Below are positions 53,639 to 63,104 of a DNA stretch of 64,000 nucleotides, in pieces. This DNA is from Rhizobium esperanzae (GTDB taxonomy: Bacteria; Pseudomonadota; Alphaproteobacteria; Rhizobiales; Rhizobiaceae): NCBI RefSeq assembly GCF_014197615.1, contig NZ_JACIFY010000005.1, positions 186,001 through 250,000 of the forward strand, given 5' to 3'. The notes under the pieces were generated by a model that ran no database searches, was not told the origin of the DNA, and saw nothing but the letters and a program-made list of their open reading frames with translations. Position numbers and translations under genes: made by a program. The number at the start of each line of letters is the position of its first letter. Within the stretch, counting starts at the first letter, position 1.

Positions 53639-54598
53639 CTAGCGCTTCCACTCCACCCAGTCGCGCATCAGGCGGTGGGCGATCGCCCCTTTCGGCGGAG
53701 TGGCCTTGCCCGTCGCGCTCGGGCGTTCCAGCATCTCGATGGTTTCCTCGCGGGTGAACCAGCGGCAATCCTCGAGTTCCGTCTCGTCGCGCGTGATTTC
53801 GGTGGATTTGGCCTCGGCGTAACAGCCGATCATCAGCGAATGCGGCATCGGCCAGGGCTGCGAGGCGTGATAGCGGATGCGGCCAGTGCGGATGCCGGAT
53901 TCCTCCAGCGTTTCCCGGCGCACGGCATTCTCGATGGTCTCGCCGGGTTCGAGGAAGCCGGCAAGGCAGGAATACATGCCGGGGGCGAAATGCGGGCTGC
54001 GGCCGAGCAGGCAGAGGTCGCGGCTCTCATCGATCGTCAGCATGATGACGACGGGGTCGGTGCGCGGGAAGATCATGTGCTCGCAGGCGGCGCAGACACG
54101 TTTGTAGCCGCCGATATGGATCTCCATCGCCGCACCGCAGCGGCCGCAGAAGCGGTTGTCGCCATTCCAGCGGATGAGGCTCGCGGCCTGGGCGAATTCG
54201 CCTAGCAGCACCTCGTCGATCAGCATTTCGCGAAACAGCGAGCGGCCGTCGGCGGGTTTATATTGACTGGCGAGATCATCGACATTGACGCCGACAGGAA
54301 CGGCCAGACGCGGCTCGCCCGATTTGCGGTAGCCGAGAAGCACCGTCTCGTCCCAATCCGGCTGCAATTCCTGGAGTTCGTAGCGGGCGAAAAGCGGGTC
54401 GAGCACCTGGCCGTCATGCTTCAGCACCAGCTTATCCCCGGCGAAGGCGAAGATATGGGTGCCTTCCCTCGCCAGCGCCTTTTCGACGGAGCGTTCGTCG
54501 CGATGCTCGGAATCACGATTGAGGTCGTTGGCGGCAAAGGCTGTGAGATTGCTGGGTTCGGGATGCGGCACATCCGAATCGAAAAGCGAATGACTCAT
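53639..54598 (-). CDS. nudC: NAD(P)H pyrophosphatase NudC
   Basis: Nudix hydrolase of 319 residues that cuts NADH to NMNH and AMP and, in E. coli, removes NAD caps from RNA. A four-Cys zinc ribbon lies at about 156-180 (FCGRCGAAM ... RVCAACEHM). The Nudix box GFLEPGETIENAVRRETLEESGI at about 215-237 is complete (G-x5-E-x7-RE-x2-EE-x-G). It is followed by SQPWPMPHSLMIG, the SQPWPxPxS motif that marks NADH-specific members. The HIT gene overlaps its start by 4 bp. Confidence 0.94.
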   Translation of the reverse strand: MSHSLFDSDVPHPEPSNLTAFAANDLNRDSEHRDERSVEKALAREGTHIFAFAGDKLVLKHDGQVLDPLFARYELQELQPDWDETVLLGYRKSGEPRLAVPVGVNVDDLASQYKPADGRSLFREMLIDEVLLGEFAQAASLIRWNGDNRFCGRCGAAMEIHIGGYKRVCAACEHMIFPRTDPVVIMLTIDESRDLCLLGRSPHFAPGMYSCLAGFLEPGETIENAVRRETLEESGIRTGRIRYHASQPWPMPHSLMIGCYAEAKSTEITRDETELEDCRWFTREETIEMLERPSATGKATPPKGAIAHRLMRDWVEWKR

Positions 54599-55005
54599 GA
54601 TGAAAGGGCTTCCCGCAGCTTTTCTATGAATTCGTCTCTCTTTCCGTCCTCGTAAGGCTCCGCGCGCCCGAAGCCCCAGACGGGACCCGGCCAGTTGGCA
54701 TCGCCTTCGAAGCGGGCAATGACATGAACATGAAGCTGGCGGACGATATTGCCAAGAGCCCCGATATTGATTTTTGTCGCGTCAGTGATCTTCTTCAGTG
54801 CATTGGCGACCAGTTCCGTCTCGAAGGCAAGCAGCACCTGGTCGAGCGGCGTTAGCTCGAAGATTTCGGTAATATCAGCCCGGCGTGGCACGAGAATGAG
54901 CCAGGGCCAGCGGGCATCCTTCGACAATCTGAGATCACAGAGACCGGTGATCATGACGCTGACGCTGTCGTTTTCCAGCCGGGGGTCTAGTTCGAACGCG
55001 TTCAA
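54595..55005 (-). CDS. HIT-family nucleotide hydrolase-like protein
   Basis: Histidine-triad superfamily protein, 136 residues. The HIT motif appears as RQLHVHVIARF near residue 97; the first His of the usual H-x-H-x-H is Gln. The His used as nucleophile seems kept but the motif is atypical. The segment DANWPGPVWGFGRAEPY follows. The TTG at 55005 is the best start: AGGAGG lies 8 bp upstream and the overlapping ATG is out of frame. Its stop overlaps the nudC start, linking two nucleotide-cleaving enzymes. Confidence 0.82.
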   Translation of the reverse strand: MNAFELDPRLENDSVSVMITGLCDLRLSKDARWPWLILVPRRADITEIFELTPLDQVLLAFETELVANALKKITDATKINIGALGNIVRQLHVHVIARFEGDANWPGPVWGFGRAEPYEDGKRDEFIEKLREALSS

Positions 55006-55056
55006 GGGGCATTCCTCCTGTCTTTTCCAACGACTAGCAGTTTTTTTGCATGTTGG

Positions 55057-55085
55057 CTTGCTTTTGATGACGATATTGCCGATAT
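55057..55085 (+). promoter_or_regulatory. Promoter of the SRP RNA gene
   Basis: CTTGCT, 17 bases, then CGATAT, close to the rhizobial housekeeping pattern (CTTGAC-N17-CTATAT). The predicted start, six or seven bases later, coincides with the 5' end of the SRP RNA fold. Confidence 0.65.
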
Positions 55086-55091
55086 GTGCAT

Positions 55092-55191
55092 TCGGGAGGT
55101 TGGTGGTGGACGAGCCACTCGCCAACCGGGTCAGGTCCGGAAGGAAGCAGCCCTAACGAGCCCGGCACGGGTCATCGTGCCAGCCTCCCAC
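55092..55191 (+). ncRNA. ffs: Signal recognition particle 4.5S RNA
   Basis: RNA partner of Ffh in co-translational membrane targeting. The universally conserved domain IV is visible: GTCAGGTCCGGAAGGAAGC followed by AGCCC, which forms the asymmetric loop that binds Ffh. The ends pair: GGGAGGTTGG at the 5' side with CCAGCCTCCC at the 3' side. About 100 nt, as in other alphaproteobacteria, and it lies directly upstream of dnaX, a common position. The exact ends are estimates. Confidence 0.95.
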
Positions 55192-55237
55192 CTTCTCTCC
55201 ACGAAATGCCCGACGATCCCGGGCGACAAGCAGGGCG

Positions 55238-57100
55238 ATGAGCGACACCGAGCGACAGTCAAAAGATGCCGCCTCGACGGGCACCGGATACCGGGTGCTG
55301 GCTCGCAAATACCGCCCCAAGGATTTCACGGACCTGATGGTCGGCCAGGAGCCGATGGTCCGCACCCTGACCAACGCCTTCGAGACCGGCCGCATCGCCC
55401 AGGCCTATATGCTGACCGGCGTACGCGGCGTCGGCAAGACGACGACGGCGCGCATTCTGGCGCGGGCGCTGAACTACAAGACATCGGATATCGACAAGCC
55501 GACGATCGATCTGCGCGTGCCCGGCGAACACTGCCAGGCGATCATGGAAGGCCGGCATGTCGACGTGATCGAGATGGATGCCGCCTCCCACACCGGCATC
55601 GACGATATAAGAGAGATCATCGAGCAGGTGCGCTACCGGCCGGTTTCGGCGCGCTACAAGGTCTATATCATCGACGAAGTGCACATGCTCTCGACGCAGG
55701 CCTTCAACGGCCTGTTGAAGACGCTGGAAGAGCCGCCGGAACATGTGAAGTTCATCTTCGCCACCACCGAAATCCGCAAGGTGCCGATCACCGTGCTGTC
55801 GCGCTGCCAGCGCTTCGACCTGCGCCGCATCAGCGCCTCCGATCTCGTCGGATTGTTCACGACGATCGCGGCCAAGGAAGGCATCGAGGCGGAAGGCGAC
55901 GCGCTGGCGATGATCGCGCGCGCCGCCGAAGGCTCGGCACGCGACGGCCTGTCGCTGCTCGATCAGGCGATCGCCCATGGCGCCGGTGCCGTGCAGGCGG
56001 AAGCCGTGCGCGGCATGCTCGGCCTTGCCGACCGCGCCCGGATCGTCGATCTCTTCCAGCATGTCGTCAAGGGCGATGTCGCCGCTGCCCTCGGCGAATT
56101 CCAGAACCAGTACGAGGCCGGCGCCAATCCGGTGGTGGTACTGACCGATCTTGCCGATTTCACCCATCTGGTGACCCGGCTGAAATACGTGCCGGATGCG
56201 GCAAACGATCCCTCGCTCAGCGAGGTCGAGCGCACCAAGGCGGCGGAATTCGCCAAGGGCGTCGCGGTAACGACGCTGTCGCGCATCTGGCAGATGCTGC
56301 TGAAAGGCATTCCCGAAACGGAAGGCTCGTCGCGGACGGCGGGTGCGGCCGAAATGGTGCTGATCCGGCTTGCGCATGCGGCGCATCTGCCGGCGCCCGA
56401 GGATGCGGCACGGCGGCTTGCCGATTTTTCCGGCGACAATGGCGGCGCGCGGCCCTCCTCCCCGCCTTCCGGCGGTGGCGGCGGCACACGGGTTCCCTAT
56501 CAAAGCAGTGTCGCGGCACGTGCGACGGAGCCAACACCACGGCCGCAGCCCTCCGGGCCGACAGCCATGTTGCGCGCCGTGCCCAATCCGGAGCCACAGA
56601 ATATCGGCCGCACCGAGGCCAGGCCCGCAGAGGCGCCGAAGCCGCTTGTGCGCATCAATTCCATCGCCGATATCGTCGATCTCGCGGGCGAAAAGCGGGA
56701 CGTCAAATTGAAGGCCCTGGTGCGCAACTTCGTGCGGCCGGTCCGTCTTGAGCCCGGCCGGCTGGATGTGAACCTCACCGAAGGCGCTCCGACGACGCTG
56801 CTCAACGAACTCGCCGTCAAGCTCAAGGAATGGACCGGAATCCACTGGATCGTCAGCACCAGCCGCGAAGAAGGCGGGCCGACGATGGTGGAAGCGGAGG
56901 CAAGGACCCGGGAACAGCATGTCATCGATGCCCGTCAGGACCCCGACGTGGCGGCGATCCTGGCGCATTTCCCGGGCGCAAAAATCATCGACGTGCGCGT
57001 GCGGGCGCCGGAACCGGAAGAGGAAGGCGAGGCCAAAGCGCCGGCCGCCGCCGAATCCGAAGAAGGCGACATCCTGCCCGGCGACGACATAGAATTCTGA
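55238..57100 (+). CDS. dnaX: DNA polymerase III subunit gamma/tau
   Basis: Clamp-loader ATPase, 620 residues. The AAA+ module begins at [21 protein letters not shown]. Walker A is [13 protein letters not shown] at about residues 60-72, with Walker B and [22 protein letters not shown], and the SRC motif in [13 protein letters not shown]. The usual zinc cysteines between Walker A and B are reduced, as in alphaproteobacteria. A Pro/Gly-rich linker (about 405-470) leads to the tau-specific C-terminal domain. I did not identify a frameshift site. ybaB follows in 22 bp. Confidence 0.95.
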   Translation: MSDTERQSKDAASTGTGYRVLARKYRPKDFTDLMVGQEPMVRTLTNAFETGRIAQAYMLTGVRGVGKTTTARILARALNYKTSDIDKPTIDLRVPGEHCQAIMEGRHVDVIEMDAASHTGIDDIREIIEQVRYRPVSARYKVYIIDEVHMLSTQAFNGLLKTLEEPPEHVKFIFATTEIRKVPITVLSRCQRFDLRRISASDLVGLFTTIAAKEGIEAEGDALAMIARAAEGSARDGLSLLDQAIAHGAGAVQAEAVRGMLGLADRARIVDLFQHVVKGDVAAALGEFQNQYEAGANPVVVLTDLADFTHLVTRLKYVPDAANDPSLSEVERTKAAEFAKGVAVTTLSRIWQMLLKGIPETEGSSRTAGAAEMVLIRLAHAAHLPAPEDAARRLADFSGDNGGARPSSPPSGGGGGTRVPYQSSVAARATEPTPRPQPSGPTAMLRAVPNPEPQNIGRTEARPAEAPKPLVRINSIADIVDLAGEKRDVKLKALVRNFVRPVRLEPGRLDVNLTEGAPTTLLNELAVKLKEWTGIHWIVSTSREEGGPTMVEAEARTREQHVIDARQDPDVAAILAHFPGAKIIDVRVRAPEPEEEGEAKAPAAAESEEGDILPGDDIEF

Positions 57101-57122
57101 AGTTTCAACAAGGAGCGAGACG

Positions 57123-57446
57123 ATGCGCGACATCATGGGCATGATGGGCAAAGTCAAGGAAATGCAGGCCAAGATGGAGCAGATGCAGGCGGAGATCGCC
57201 GAGCTCACGGCCGAAGGCAAGGCGGGCGGCGGCCTTGTCACCGTCGTCATCTCGGGCAAGGGCGAGCTGAAGAGCCTGAAGATCGACCCGTCGCTGTTCA
57301 AGGAAGACGATGTCGAGATCCTCGAGGACCTGATCGTCGCCGCCCACAAGGACGCCAAGGACAAGGCCGAGGCGCTCGCCGCCGAAAAGACCAAGGCGCT
57401 GACCGCCGGCCTGCCGATCCCGCCCGGCTTCAAACTGCCGTTCTGA
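57123..57446 (+). CDS. Nucleoid-associated protein YbaB/EbfC
   Basis: Small DNA-binding protein, 107 residues, dimeric in known cases. A Met-rich N-terminal helix ([28 protein letters not shown]) precedes the beta core ([23 protein letters not shown]). The C-terminus [12 protein letters not shown] is the conserved family ending. AAGGAGCGAG lies before the ATG. It sits between dnaX and recR as in most bacteria, though here a minus-strand MOSC gene interrupts the usual adjacency to recR. Confidence 0.95.
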   Translation: MRDIMGMMGKVKEMQAKMEQMQAEIAELTAEGKAGGGLVTVVISGKGELKSLKIDPSLFKEDDVEILEDLIVAAHKDAKDKAEALAAEKTKALTAGLPIPPGFKLPF

Positions 57447-57525
57447 TAGCAGGCAATCCATCTTCTCTTGACCGCGGCTCCGATAGCCGATGCTATCGAG
57501 TTCGCGATACATCCAGAACGCCGCT

Positions 57526-58143
57526 CTAACGCTGCGCTTCCAGCAACGCCCGCAGCTTGTAGTGAATAGGAGCGGCGAGATATCGCGCCCGGTCTGCCTC
57601 CGAAAGACGGCGACCAAATGTTTCCATCAGCTCCGGCATCGTTACCTTTTCGCCCGAAAAGGGCCGATGCTCCACCGCCGTTCCGGCCTCGGTCACGCCG
57701 CCTATGACAACGCGGCAGTAGATGCCCGGACGGGCGGCCACGGTGTAGCGTTTGACGAATTTCGGGTCGTTCATCCTGGCGGCAAAGGTGGCGCAGGGGA
57801 TGCGGCAGGCGGTGACTTCGAGGATGAGATCGCCTGATATGAACCGGTCGCCGACGGCGACGTCGCGGTTGTCGAGATCCGAGATTACGATGTTTTCGCC
57901 GAAGGTGCCGGGTTCATAAGGCCGGCCGAGCTCCCTGCTCCACCAGTCGAGCGTCAGAGATCCCTCGATATAAACCGCCTGATCGACGCCGCCGTGATGT
58001 TTGCGGTTGCAGATGGCATCGCCGACCAGACCCTCGGCATCGATCATCACCGCGCCGTTGACGGCATGTTTGAAGATGCCGGTCTTGTAGCTCTTGCCGG
58101 CCAGCCGTTCCGGATTGCCGGTGCAGAGAGCCAGGATTTTCAT
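57526..58143 (-). CDS. MOSC-domain protein (YiiM-like)
   Basis: Molybdenum-cofactor sulfurase C-terminal domain protein, 205 residues. The ATG at 58143 gives the YiiM-like opening KILALCTGNPERL. CNRKHHGGVDQAVYIE and the PGTFGENIVISDL substrate pocket segment follow, with the conserved Cys in EVTACRIPCATF near residue 122. YiiM-type proteins reduce N-hydroxylated compounds with molybdenum cofactor. The gene lies opposite to ybaB and recR and so probably has its own promoter in the 57 bp before recR. Confidence 0.87.
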   Translation of the reverse strand: MKILALCTGNPERLAGKSYKTGIFKHAVNGAVMIDAEGLVGDAICNRKHHGGVDQAVYIEGSLTLDWWSRELGRPYEPGTFGENIVISDLDNRDVAVGDRFISGDLILEVTACRIPCATFAARMNDPKFVKRYTVAARPGIYCRVVIGGVTEAGTAVEHRPFSGEKVTMPELMETFGRRLSEADRARYLAAPIHYKLRALLEAQR

Positions 58144-58200
58144 GGGATGGCCGATCCTTCCGTGATTCCGTTTTCGTTGCATATCAGCTAAGAACGGCGC

Positions 58201-58806
58201 ATGGCAAAACGAGTCACCGGCCCCGAAATCGAAAAACTCATCCAGCTTCTGGCGAAGGTGCCGGGCCTCGGGCCGCGCTCGGCGCGCCGGGCGGCATTGC
58301 ATCTGATCAAGAAGAAGGACCAGTTGCTGGGACCCCTGTCGAATGCGATGGGCGAGGCCTATGACAAGGTGAAGATCTGCTCGCGCTGCGGCAATGTCGA
58401 TACAACAGACCCTTGCACCGTCTGCACCGACACGCAGCGCGATCAATCCGTCATCATCGTCGTCGAGGACGTTTCGGATCTCTGGGCGCTGGAGCGGGCG
58501 GGCGCGATGAACGCCGCCTATCACGTGCTCGGCGGCACGCTGTCGCCGCTCGACGGGATCGGGCCCGATGACCTCAACATTCGCGGGCTGATCGACCGGA
58601 TCGGCGAAGGCGGCATCCGCGAACTGATCATCGCGGTCAATGCCACCGTCGAGGGACAGACGACGGCGCATTATATCACCGACCAGCTGCAGGGACTTGA
58701 GGTGAAGATCACCCGCCTGGCGCATGGCGTGCCGGTTGGCGGCGAGCTCGACTATCTCGACGAGGGTACACTTGCCGCGGCGTTGCGAGCGCGGACGGTG
58801 ATATGA
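58201..58806 (+). CDS. recR: Recombination mediator protein RecR
   Basis: RecFOR pathway protein, 201 residues, that helps RecA displace SSB. An N-terminal helix-hairpin-helix ([20 protein letters not shown]) is followed by a four-Cys zinc finger at about residues 60-76 ([16 protein letters not shown]). The Toprim domain has [14 protein letters not shown] and [19 protein letters not shown]. The C-terminal Walker-B-like segment has [19 protein letters not shown]. The transglycosylase start overlaps its stop by 4 bp. Confidence 0.96.
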   Translation: MAKRVTGPEIEKLIQLLAKVPGLGPRSARRAALHLIKKKDQLLGPLSNAMGEAYDKVKICSRCGNVDTTDPCTVCTDTQRDQSVIIVVEDVSDLWALERAGAMNAAYHVLGGTLSPLDGIGPDDLNIRGLIDRIGEGGIRELIIAVNATVEGQTTAHYITDQLQGLEVKITRLAHGVPVGGELDYLDEGTLAAALRARTVI

Positions 58807-60077
58807 GGGGGTTATCGATGCCGCACCATGGTGTTCCACGACGGCTGCGAATATTCGCATTCGCGGCAACTGCCCTCCTCCCTCTCCCCTCGTACGCAGC
58901 CCCATCAAAAGCCGATGTCGAGACGCAGTTCGAAAGCTGGGTGCAGAAGGACCTCTGGCCCGAAGCAAAGGCAGGCGGTATCTCCGAAAAGACCTTCCAG
59001 GCCGCCTTCTCCGGCGTTACGCTCAACTGGAACCTGCCCGATCTCGCGCCGCCCGGCTTCCCGCCGCCGAAGGAGCAGAAGCAGACGCAGGCCGAATTTT
59101 CCTCGCCCGGTCCCTATTTCAACGAGGATAGACTGCAGAGGCTTGCCGTAACGGGGCGCGGTTTTGCCGCGCAATATGGCTCGACGCTGAAGCGGATCGA
59201 GAAGACCTACGGCGTGCCGGGCTCGATCGTGCTTGCCATCTGGGGCCGGGAGACAGGCTTCGGGGCGGCGAAGATCCCGAATTCGGCGGTCGAGGTGCTG
59301 GCGACCAAGGCCTTCATGTCGACCCGCAAGGAGATGTTCCGCACCGAACTGGTGGCGGCGCTGCATATTCTCGACGGCGGCGATGTCACGCCTGCCGATT
59401 TCAAGGGGTCGTCGGCGGGCGCGCTCGGGCAGCCGCAATTCATGCCGACCAGCTATCTGAAATATGCCGTCGATTTCGACGGCGACGGCCATCGCAACAT
59501 CTGGACCTCGGTACCGGACACGCTTGCCTCGATCGCCAATTTCCTGGTCAAGAAGGGCTGGCAGCGCGATCGCCACTGGGGCTTCGAGGTGTCGATCCCG
59601 GAAGCGGTTTCCTGCGCGCAGGAAGGACCCGATCTGGCAAAACCGCTTTCGCATTGGGCCTCGCTCGGCATCGACCGCATCTCCGGCAAGGGTTTTCCGT
59701 CGGCGGAGATGAAGGCTCAAGGGATGATGCTGGTTCCGGCCGGCCGCGACGGGCCTGAGTTCATCGTCACGCCGAATTTCTACGTCATCAAGGAGTACAA
59801 TAACTCCGACCTCTATGCGCTCTATATCGGCAATCTCGCCGACCGGATCGCCTCGAACGGCGGCGCCTTCGAAGGCCGATGGGGCGATGTCGGCAAGATG
59901 CTGCGCTCGGATGTCGCCGCCATGCAGAAGGCGCTGGAACGGCAGGGCTATGACGTCGGCGGCTCCGACGGATTGCCGGGCTATAAGACGCGGCGTTCGA
60001 TCGGCCAGTGGCAGGCGAAGAACGGCATGAAGCCGACCTGCTTTCCCGAAGCCACGATGAAGGGCAAGCTGAAGTAG
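58803..60077 (+). CDS. Lytic murein transglycosylase, MltB family, with C-terminal peptidoglycan-binding domain
   Basis: Periplasmic enzyme that cleaves glycan strands to 1,6-anhydro muropeptides, 424 residues. A signal peptide spans about residues 12-33 ([20 protein letters not shown]). The slt_2/MltB domain has the catalytic Glu in [11 protein letters not shown] (near residue 150) and [30 protein letters not shown]-binding-1 domain closes the protein ([38 protein letters not shown]). The ATG at 58803 overlaps recR; the in-frame ATG at 58818 is an alternative. No lipobox Cys is seen. Confidence 0.92.
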   Translation: MRGLSMPHHGVPRRLRIFAFAATALLPLPSYAAPSKADVETQFESWVQKDLWPEAKAGGISEKTFQAAFSGVTLNWNLPDLAPPGFPPPKEQKQTQAEFSSPGPYFNEDRLQRLAVTGRGFAAQYGSTLKRIEKTYGVPGSIVLAIWGRETGFGAAKIPNSAVEVLATKAFMSTRKEMFRTELVAALHILDGGDVTPADFKGSSAGALGQPQFMPTSYLKYAVDFDGDGHRNIWTSVPDTLASIANFLVKKGWQRDRHWGFEVSIPEAVSCAQEGPDLAKPLSHWASLGIDRISGKGFPSAEMKAQGMMLVPAGRDGPEFIVTPNFYVIKEYNNSDLYALYIGNLADRIASNGGAFEGRWGDVGKMLRSDVAAMQKALERQGYDVGGSDGLPGYKTRRSIGQWQAKNGMKPTCFPEATMKGKLK

Positions 60078-60083
60078 GTGGCT

Positions 60084-60566
60084 TCAGAGTGCGCGCTTCA
60101 TCCCCTCGTGGCTCGCGACGAAACCGAGCTTCTCATAGAAGCGGATCGAGTCCTTCCGCGTCTTGTCCGTTGTCAGCTGCACGAGACCGCAGCCGCGCGC
60201 GGCGCATTGGGCAACCGCCCATTCGATGAAATCGGAGCCGAGGCCCGAGCCGCGAAGATGACCGGCGACACGCACGCTTTCGATCTGGCCACGCCACATG
60301 CCCGTTCTGGAAAGACCCGGAACGAAGCTCAGCTGCAGGCAGCCGACGACCCGATCGGAAGCGTCGCTGGCGACGGCCAGCAGTTGATTGGCGTCCGCGT
60401 CGATCGCGGCAAAGGCCGAGAGATAACGTGCGTCGACGGGATCCGAAACGATCTCCCTGGTACCGCCGAGATCGTCGTCGGCGAGCAGCCGGACGATGGC
60501 GGCGAGATCGGATCGGCGGGCGAGCCTGAAGCTATATATGGCTGATCTCTGCATATCCGGTCTCAA
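60084..60566 (-). CDS. GNAT-family N-acetyltransferase
   Basis: GNAT protein of 160 residues. It begins YSFRLARRSDLAAIVRLLADDDLG; the acetyl-CoA motif is VRVAGHLRGSGLGSDFIEWAVAQCAARGC at about residues 80-108. The C-terminus LTTDKTRKDSIRFYEKLGFVASHEG fits the family. The substrate is unknown. Its start overlaps the stop of the MFS transporter gene upstream (4 bp), so the two are an operon; it may modify the compound the transporter exports, which is only a guess. Confidence 0.88.
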   Translation of the reverse strand: MRPDMQRSAIYSFRLARRSDLAAIVRLLADDDLGGTREIVSDPVDARYLSAFAAIDADANQLLAVASDASDRVVGCLQLSFVPGLSRTGMWRGQIESVRVAGHLRGSGLGSDFIEWAVAQCAARGCGLVQLTTDKTRKDSIRFYEKLGFVASHEGMKRAL

Positions 60567-62194
60567 TGATGCAGATCGATCGGCGCCTTGTGGAAGACGT
60601 CGTCGCCGGGCGGAATGGCCTGGCGTTCGATCATGCGGTGGACATGCAGCGGCCCCTCACCGCGGTGAAGCGCACGAAGCCTGTCGGTATTTTCGGCATC
60701 GGCCTGCGTTCGCCGCTGGTTGTGCCTGATATATTCGACCCAGGTCGGCGTATGGTAGGTTTCCGTCCACAGGCCGGGATTTTCCAGATCGCGCATCAGC
60801 GCCCAGTTGCGGGCGCCGTCGCGGATGCGGATACGCCGGCGTTCACCCATCAGCACCATGAACTCGGCAAGATCGTCATCTCCAATTTCGTAATCGACCT
60901 GGATGACGATCGGGCCGCTGCGCGGCGTGATGTCGAGGCTCAGGGCCGGCTCGGTGAAGCGGTTCAGCGGATCGAGGTTGAGCGAGGCGAAGGCCGGCAT
61001 GGAAAAACGCAGGCCGATTGCGATGCCGAGCAACATGACGACGGACGACATCAGCAGCGCATCGGCGACACCATAACGGTCGGCGGCAACACCCCACAAC
61101 CAGCTGCCGCCGGCGATGCCGCCGAAGGTGACGGTCTGGTAGAGCGACAGGGCACGGCCGACCACCCAGCGCGGCGTCGACAGCTGAACGATGGTGTTGA
61201 AGAGCGACAGTGCGGAGACCCAGCAGGCGCCGGAGGCGAGCAGCCCGGCAGAGGTGAGGACGGCGCTCGGGCTGAAGGCGGCGATGACGGCGCTCAGAGC
61301 AAAGCCGGCAAAGGAGAGGCGAATGATCGTCTCGCTGGAAAACGCCTGGCGAATTCTGGCACTCAGCACCGCACCGCCGATCGCGCCGATGCCGAAGGCG
61401 CCGAGCATGAAGCCGTAGGTCAGCGGGCCACCGGCAACCAGGTTGAGGGCGACGACCGGCAGCAGTGCCAGGATCGAGCTGGCGCCGATGCCGAAGAGCA
61501 ATCCCCTGACGAGAACTTTCTCGAGATTGGGCGACATCGAGACATAACGAAGGCCGGCGAAGATGGCGCTGCCGAGCGCCTCGCGCGGCAAAGTGGAGAC
61601 CGGCGTGCTCGGGCGCCAGCGTATGAGAGCATAGATCAATGCGAGGTAACTTGCAGTGTTCACCGCGAAGGCCGCGGCAGCACCCGCTGCTGCGACGATG
61701 ACGCCGCCGATCGCCGGGCCGACGCTGCGGGTAATATTGAAACCCATGCTGTTCAGGGTGACGGCGCCCGGCAGATCGGCGCGTGGCACCATGTCGCCGA
61801 CCGAAGCCTGCCAGGAAGGATTGTTGAGCGCGGTGCCGCAGCCGATCAGGAAGGTGAAGAAGAGCAGCAGCCAGGGGGTGATCCAGCCGAGAAGGGCTGT
61901 CGCCGTCAGCAGGGCTGAGACCGTCAGCATCATGCACTGCGCCGTCAACATCACCCGGCGGCGGTCGTAATTATCGGCCAAGGCGCCCGATATCAGCGAA
62001 AACAGCATGATCGGCAGCGCGGTCGAAGTCTGCACCAGCGCCACCATATCCTCCGAGGCGGTGATCGTCGTCATCATCCAGGCTGCACCGACGGCCTGGA
62101 TCAGGCCGCCGAAATTGGAGGACAGGCTGGCGAACCAGATGGTGCGGTAGGTATCGTGCCGCAAAGGCGCCAATGTCGAGGAAGTATAGGCCAC
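60563..62194 (-). CDS. MFS exporter of the EntS-like class with soluble C-terminal domain
   Basis: Major facilitator protein, 543 residues. About twelve hydrophobic segments occupy residues 20-405; the first cytoplasmic loop has SGALADNYDRRRVML, the MFS loop motif. The last 130 residues are soluble (IVIQVDYEIGDDDLAEFMVLMGERRRIRIRDGARNWALMRDLENPG), resembling an antibiotic-monooxygenase-like ferredoxin fold, an arrangement seen in MFS_3 family members. The start is a GTG at 62194 with GGGAG six bases upstream; the earlier ATG at 62242 lacks such a site. The substrate is unknown. Confidence 0.87.
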   Translation of the reverse strand: MAYTSSTLAPLRHDTYRTIWFASLSSNFGGLIQAVGAAWMMTTITASEDMVALVQTSTALPIMLFSLISGALADNYDRRRVMLTAQCMMLTVSALLTATALLGWITPWLLLFFTFLIGCGTALNNPSWQASVGDMVPRADLPGAVTLNSMGFNITRSVGPAIGGVIVAAAGAAAAFAVNTASYLALIYALIRWRPSTPVSTLPREALGSAIFAGLRYVSMSPNLEKVLVRGLLFGIGASSILALLPVVALNLVAGGPLTYGFMLGAFGIGAIGGAVLSARIRQAFSSETIIRLSFAGFALSAVIAAFSPSAVLTSAGLLASGACWVSALSLFNTIVQLSTPRWVVGRALSLYQTVTFGGIAGGSWLWGVAADRYGVADALLMSSVVMLLGIAIGLRFSMPAFASLNLDPLNRFTEPALSLDITPRSGPIVIQVDYEIGDDDLAEFMVLMGERRRIRIRDGARNWALMRDLENPGLWTETYHTPTWVEYIRHNQRRTQADAENTDRLRALHRGEGPLHVHRMIERQAIPPGDDVFHKAPIDLHH

Positions 62195-62306
62195 GATTTC
62201 TCCCGCTTTTGTTATTGCGCCGCATCGGCAATATATGCGCAAGACCGGCGCTGGCCATAGGCCTGTTCGCCGCGCCGGGTGCGAATTGGCGGAATCGGTC
62301 GCAGAC

Positions 62307-62335
62307 CTTGCAATTTCGGAAAAACCCGACTATAT
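62307..62335 (+). promoter_or_regulatory. Strong housekeeping promoter upstream of rimP-nusA
   Basis: CTTGCA, 17 bases, then CTATAT. It matches the rhizobial housekeeping pattern CTTGAC-N17-CTATAT at 11 of 12 positions. Transcription would start near 62342, about 98 bases before the rimP start. Confidence 0.75.
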
Positions 62336-62363
62336 GGCTCTCAAATTCTTGATCGCTTGATGA

Positions 62364-62393
62364 AGAGTGGGCCGCAAGGACCCGCTCTTTTTT
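62364..62393 (+). terminator. Terminator-like hairpin in the rimP leader (candidate attenuator)
   Basis: AGAGTGGGCC, loop GCAA, GGACCCGCTCT, then a run of six T residues that shares its first T with the stem. The stem has one wobble and one mismatch. It lies about 22 bases after the predicted transcription start and 46 bases before rimP. It would end transcription before the gene unless controlled, so an attenuator is the simplest reading. Confidence 0.65.
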
Positions 62394-62439
62394 ATTAGCG
62401 CGATCCCTAAAAAGCATGAAATTGCGAGGAGCGCACCGC

Positions 62440-63045
62440 TTGTCGGACATGACAAACGCAGGCAACGAAGTCGAGCCGCGGCTGATTACCGAAACCGGGC
62501 TCGACCAGCGTCTTGCCGATATCATCGAACCCGTGCTCGTCGGACTGGGCTTCCGGCTTATCCGCGTCCGGATGCTGAACCAGAACGGCGCGACGATGCA
62601 GGTCATGGCCGAACGCAACGACGGCACGATGACGGTTCAGGACTGCGAAGAAGTCTCGATGGCGATTTCTCCGGTCCTCGATGTGGAAGATCCGATCGAT
62701 AAAGAGTATCATCTCGAAGTGTCTTCGCCCGGCATCGACCGTCCGATGGTGCGGAAATCCGATTTCGTCCGCTGGCAGGGCCACCTTGTGAAATGCGAAA
62801 CGTCGATCCTGATCGACAATCGCAAGCGCTTCCGCGGCAAGATCGTCGAAGCAGGCGTAGATGGTTTCACGCTCGAGCGTGACCAGGTCGCTTACGGGGA
62901 AGAGCAGAAGGTCACCATTCCCTTCACGGCGCTTAGCGATGCGAAGCTCATTCTGACCGACGACCTGATCCGCGACGCGTTGCGCGCCGACAAGCTGGCG
63001 AAAGCCCAGGCCGCCAACCAGAACGACGCGGACGACCAGGAATAA
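62440..63045 (+). CDS. rimP: Ribosome maturation factor RimP
   Basis: Needed for 30S subunit maturation, 201 residues. The N-terminal domain has [14 protein letters not shown], and the motif [15 protein letters not shown] near residue 90-105 is the family signature. The C-terminal SH3-like domain follows ([15 protein letters not shown]). A 30-residue Ala/Asp tail is usual in rhizobia. I choose the TTG at 62440 because GAGGAG lies 8 bases upstream; the ATGs at 62416 and 62449 are poorer. nusA follows after 59 bp, the standard rimP-nusA order. Confidence 0.93.
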   Translation: MSDMTNAGNEVEPRLITETGLDQRLADIIEPVLVGLGFRLIRVRMLNQNGATMQVMAERNDGTMTVQDCEEVSMAISPVLDVEDPIDKEYHLEVSSPGIDRPMVRKSDFVRWQGHLVKCETSILIDNRKRFRGKIVEAGVDGFTLERDQVAYGEEQKVTIPFTALSDAKLILTDDLIRDALRADKLAKAQAANQNDADDQE

Positions 63046-63104
63046 CCGATCAACAGACCGCTGCAGGGACGGGAACCCTGGAGTAAAGACGGAGAAACAA
63101 GACA

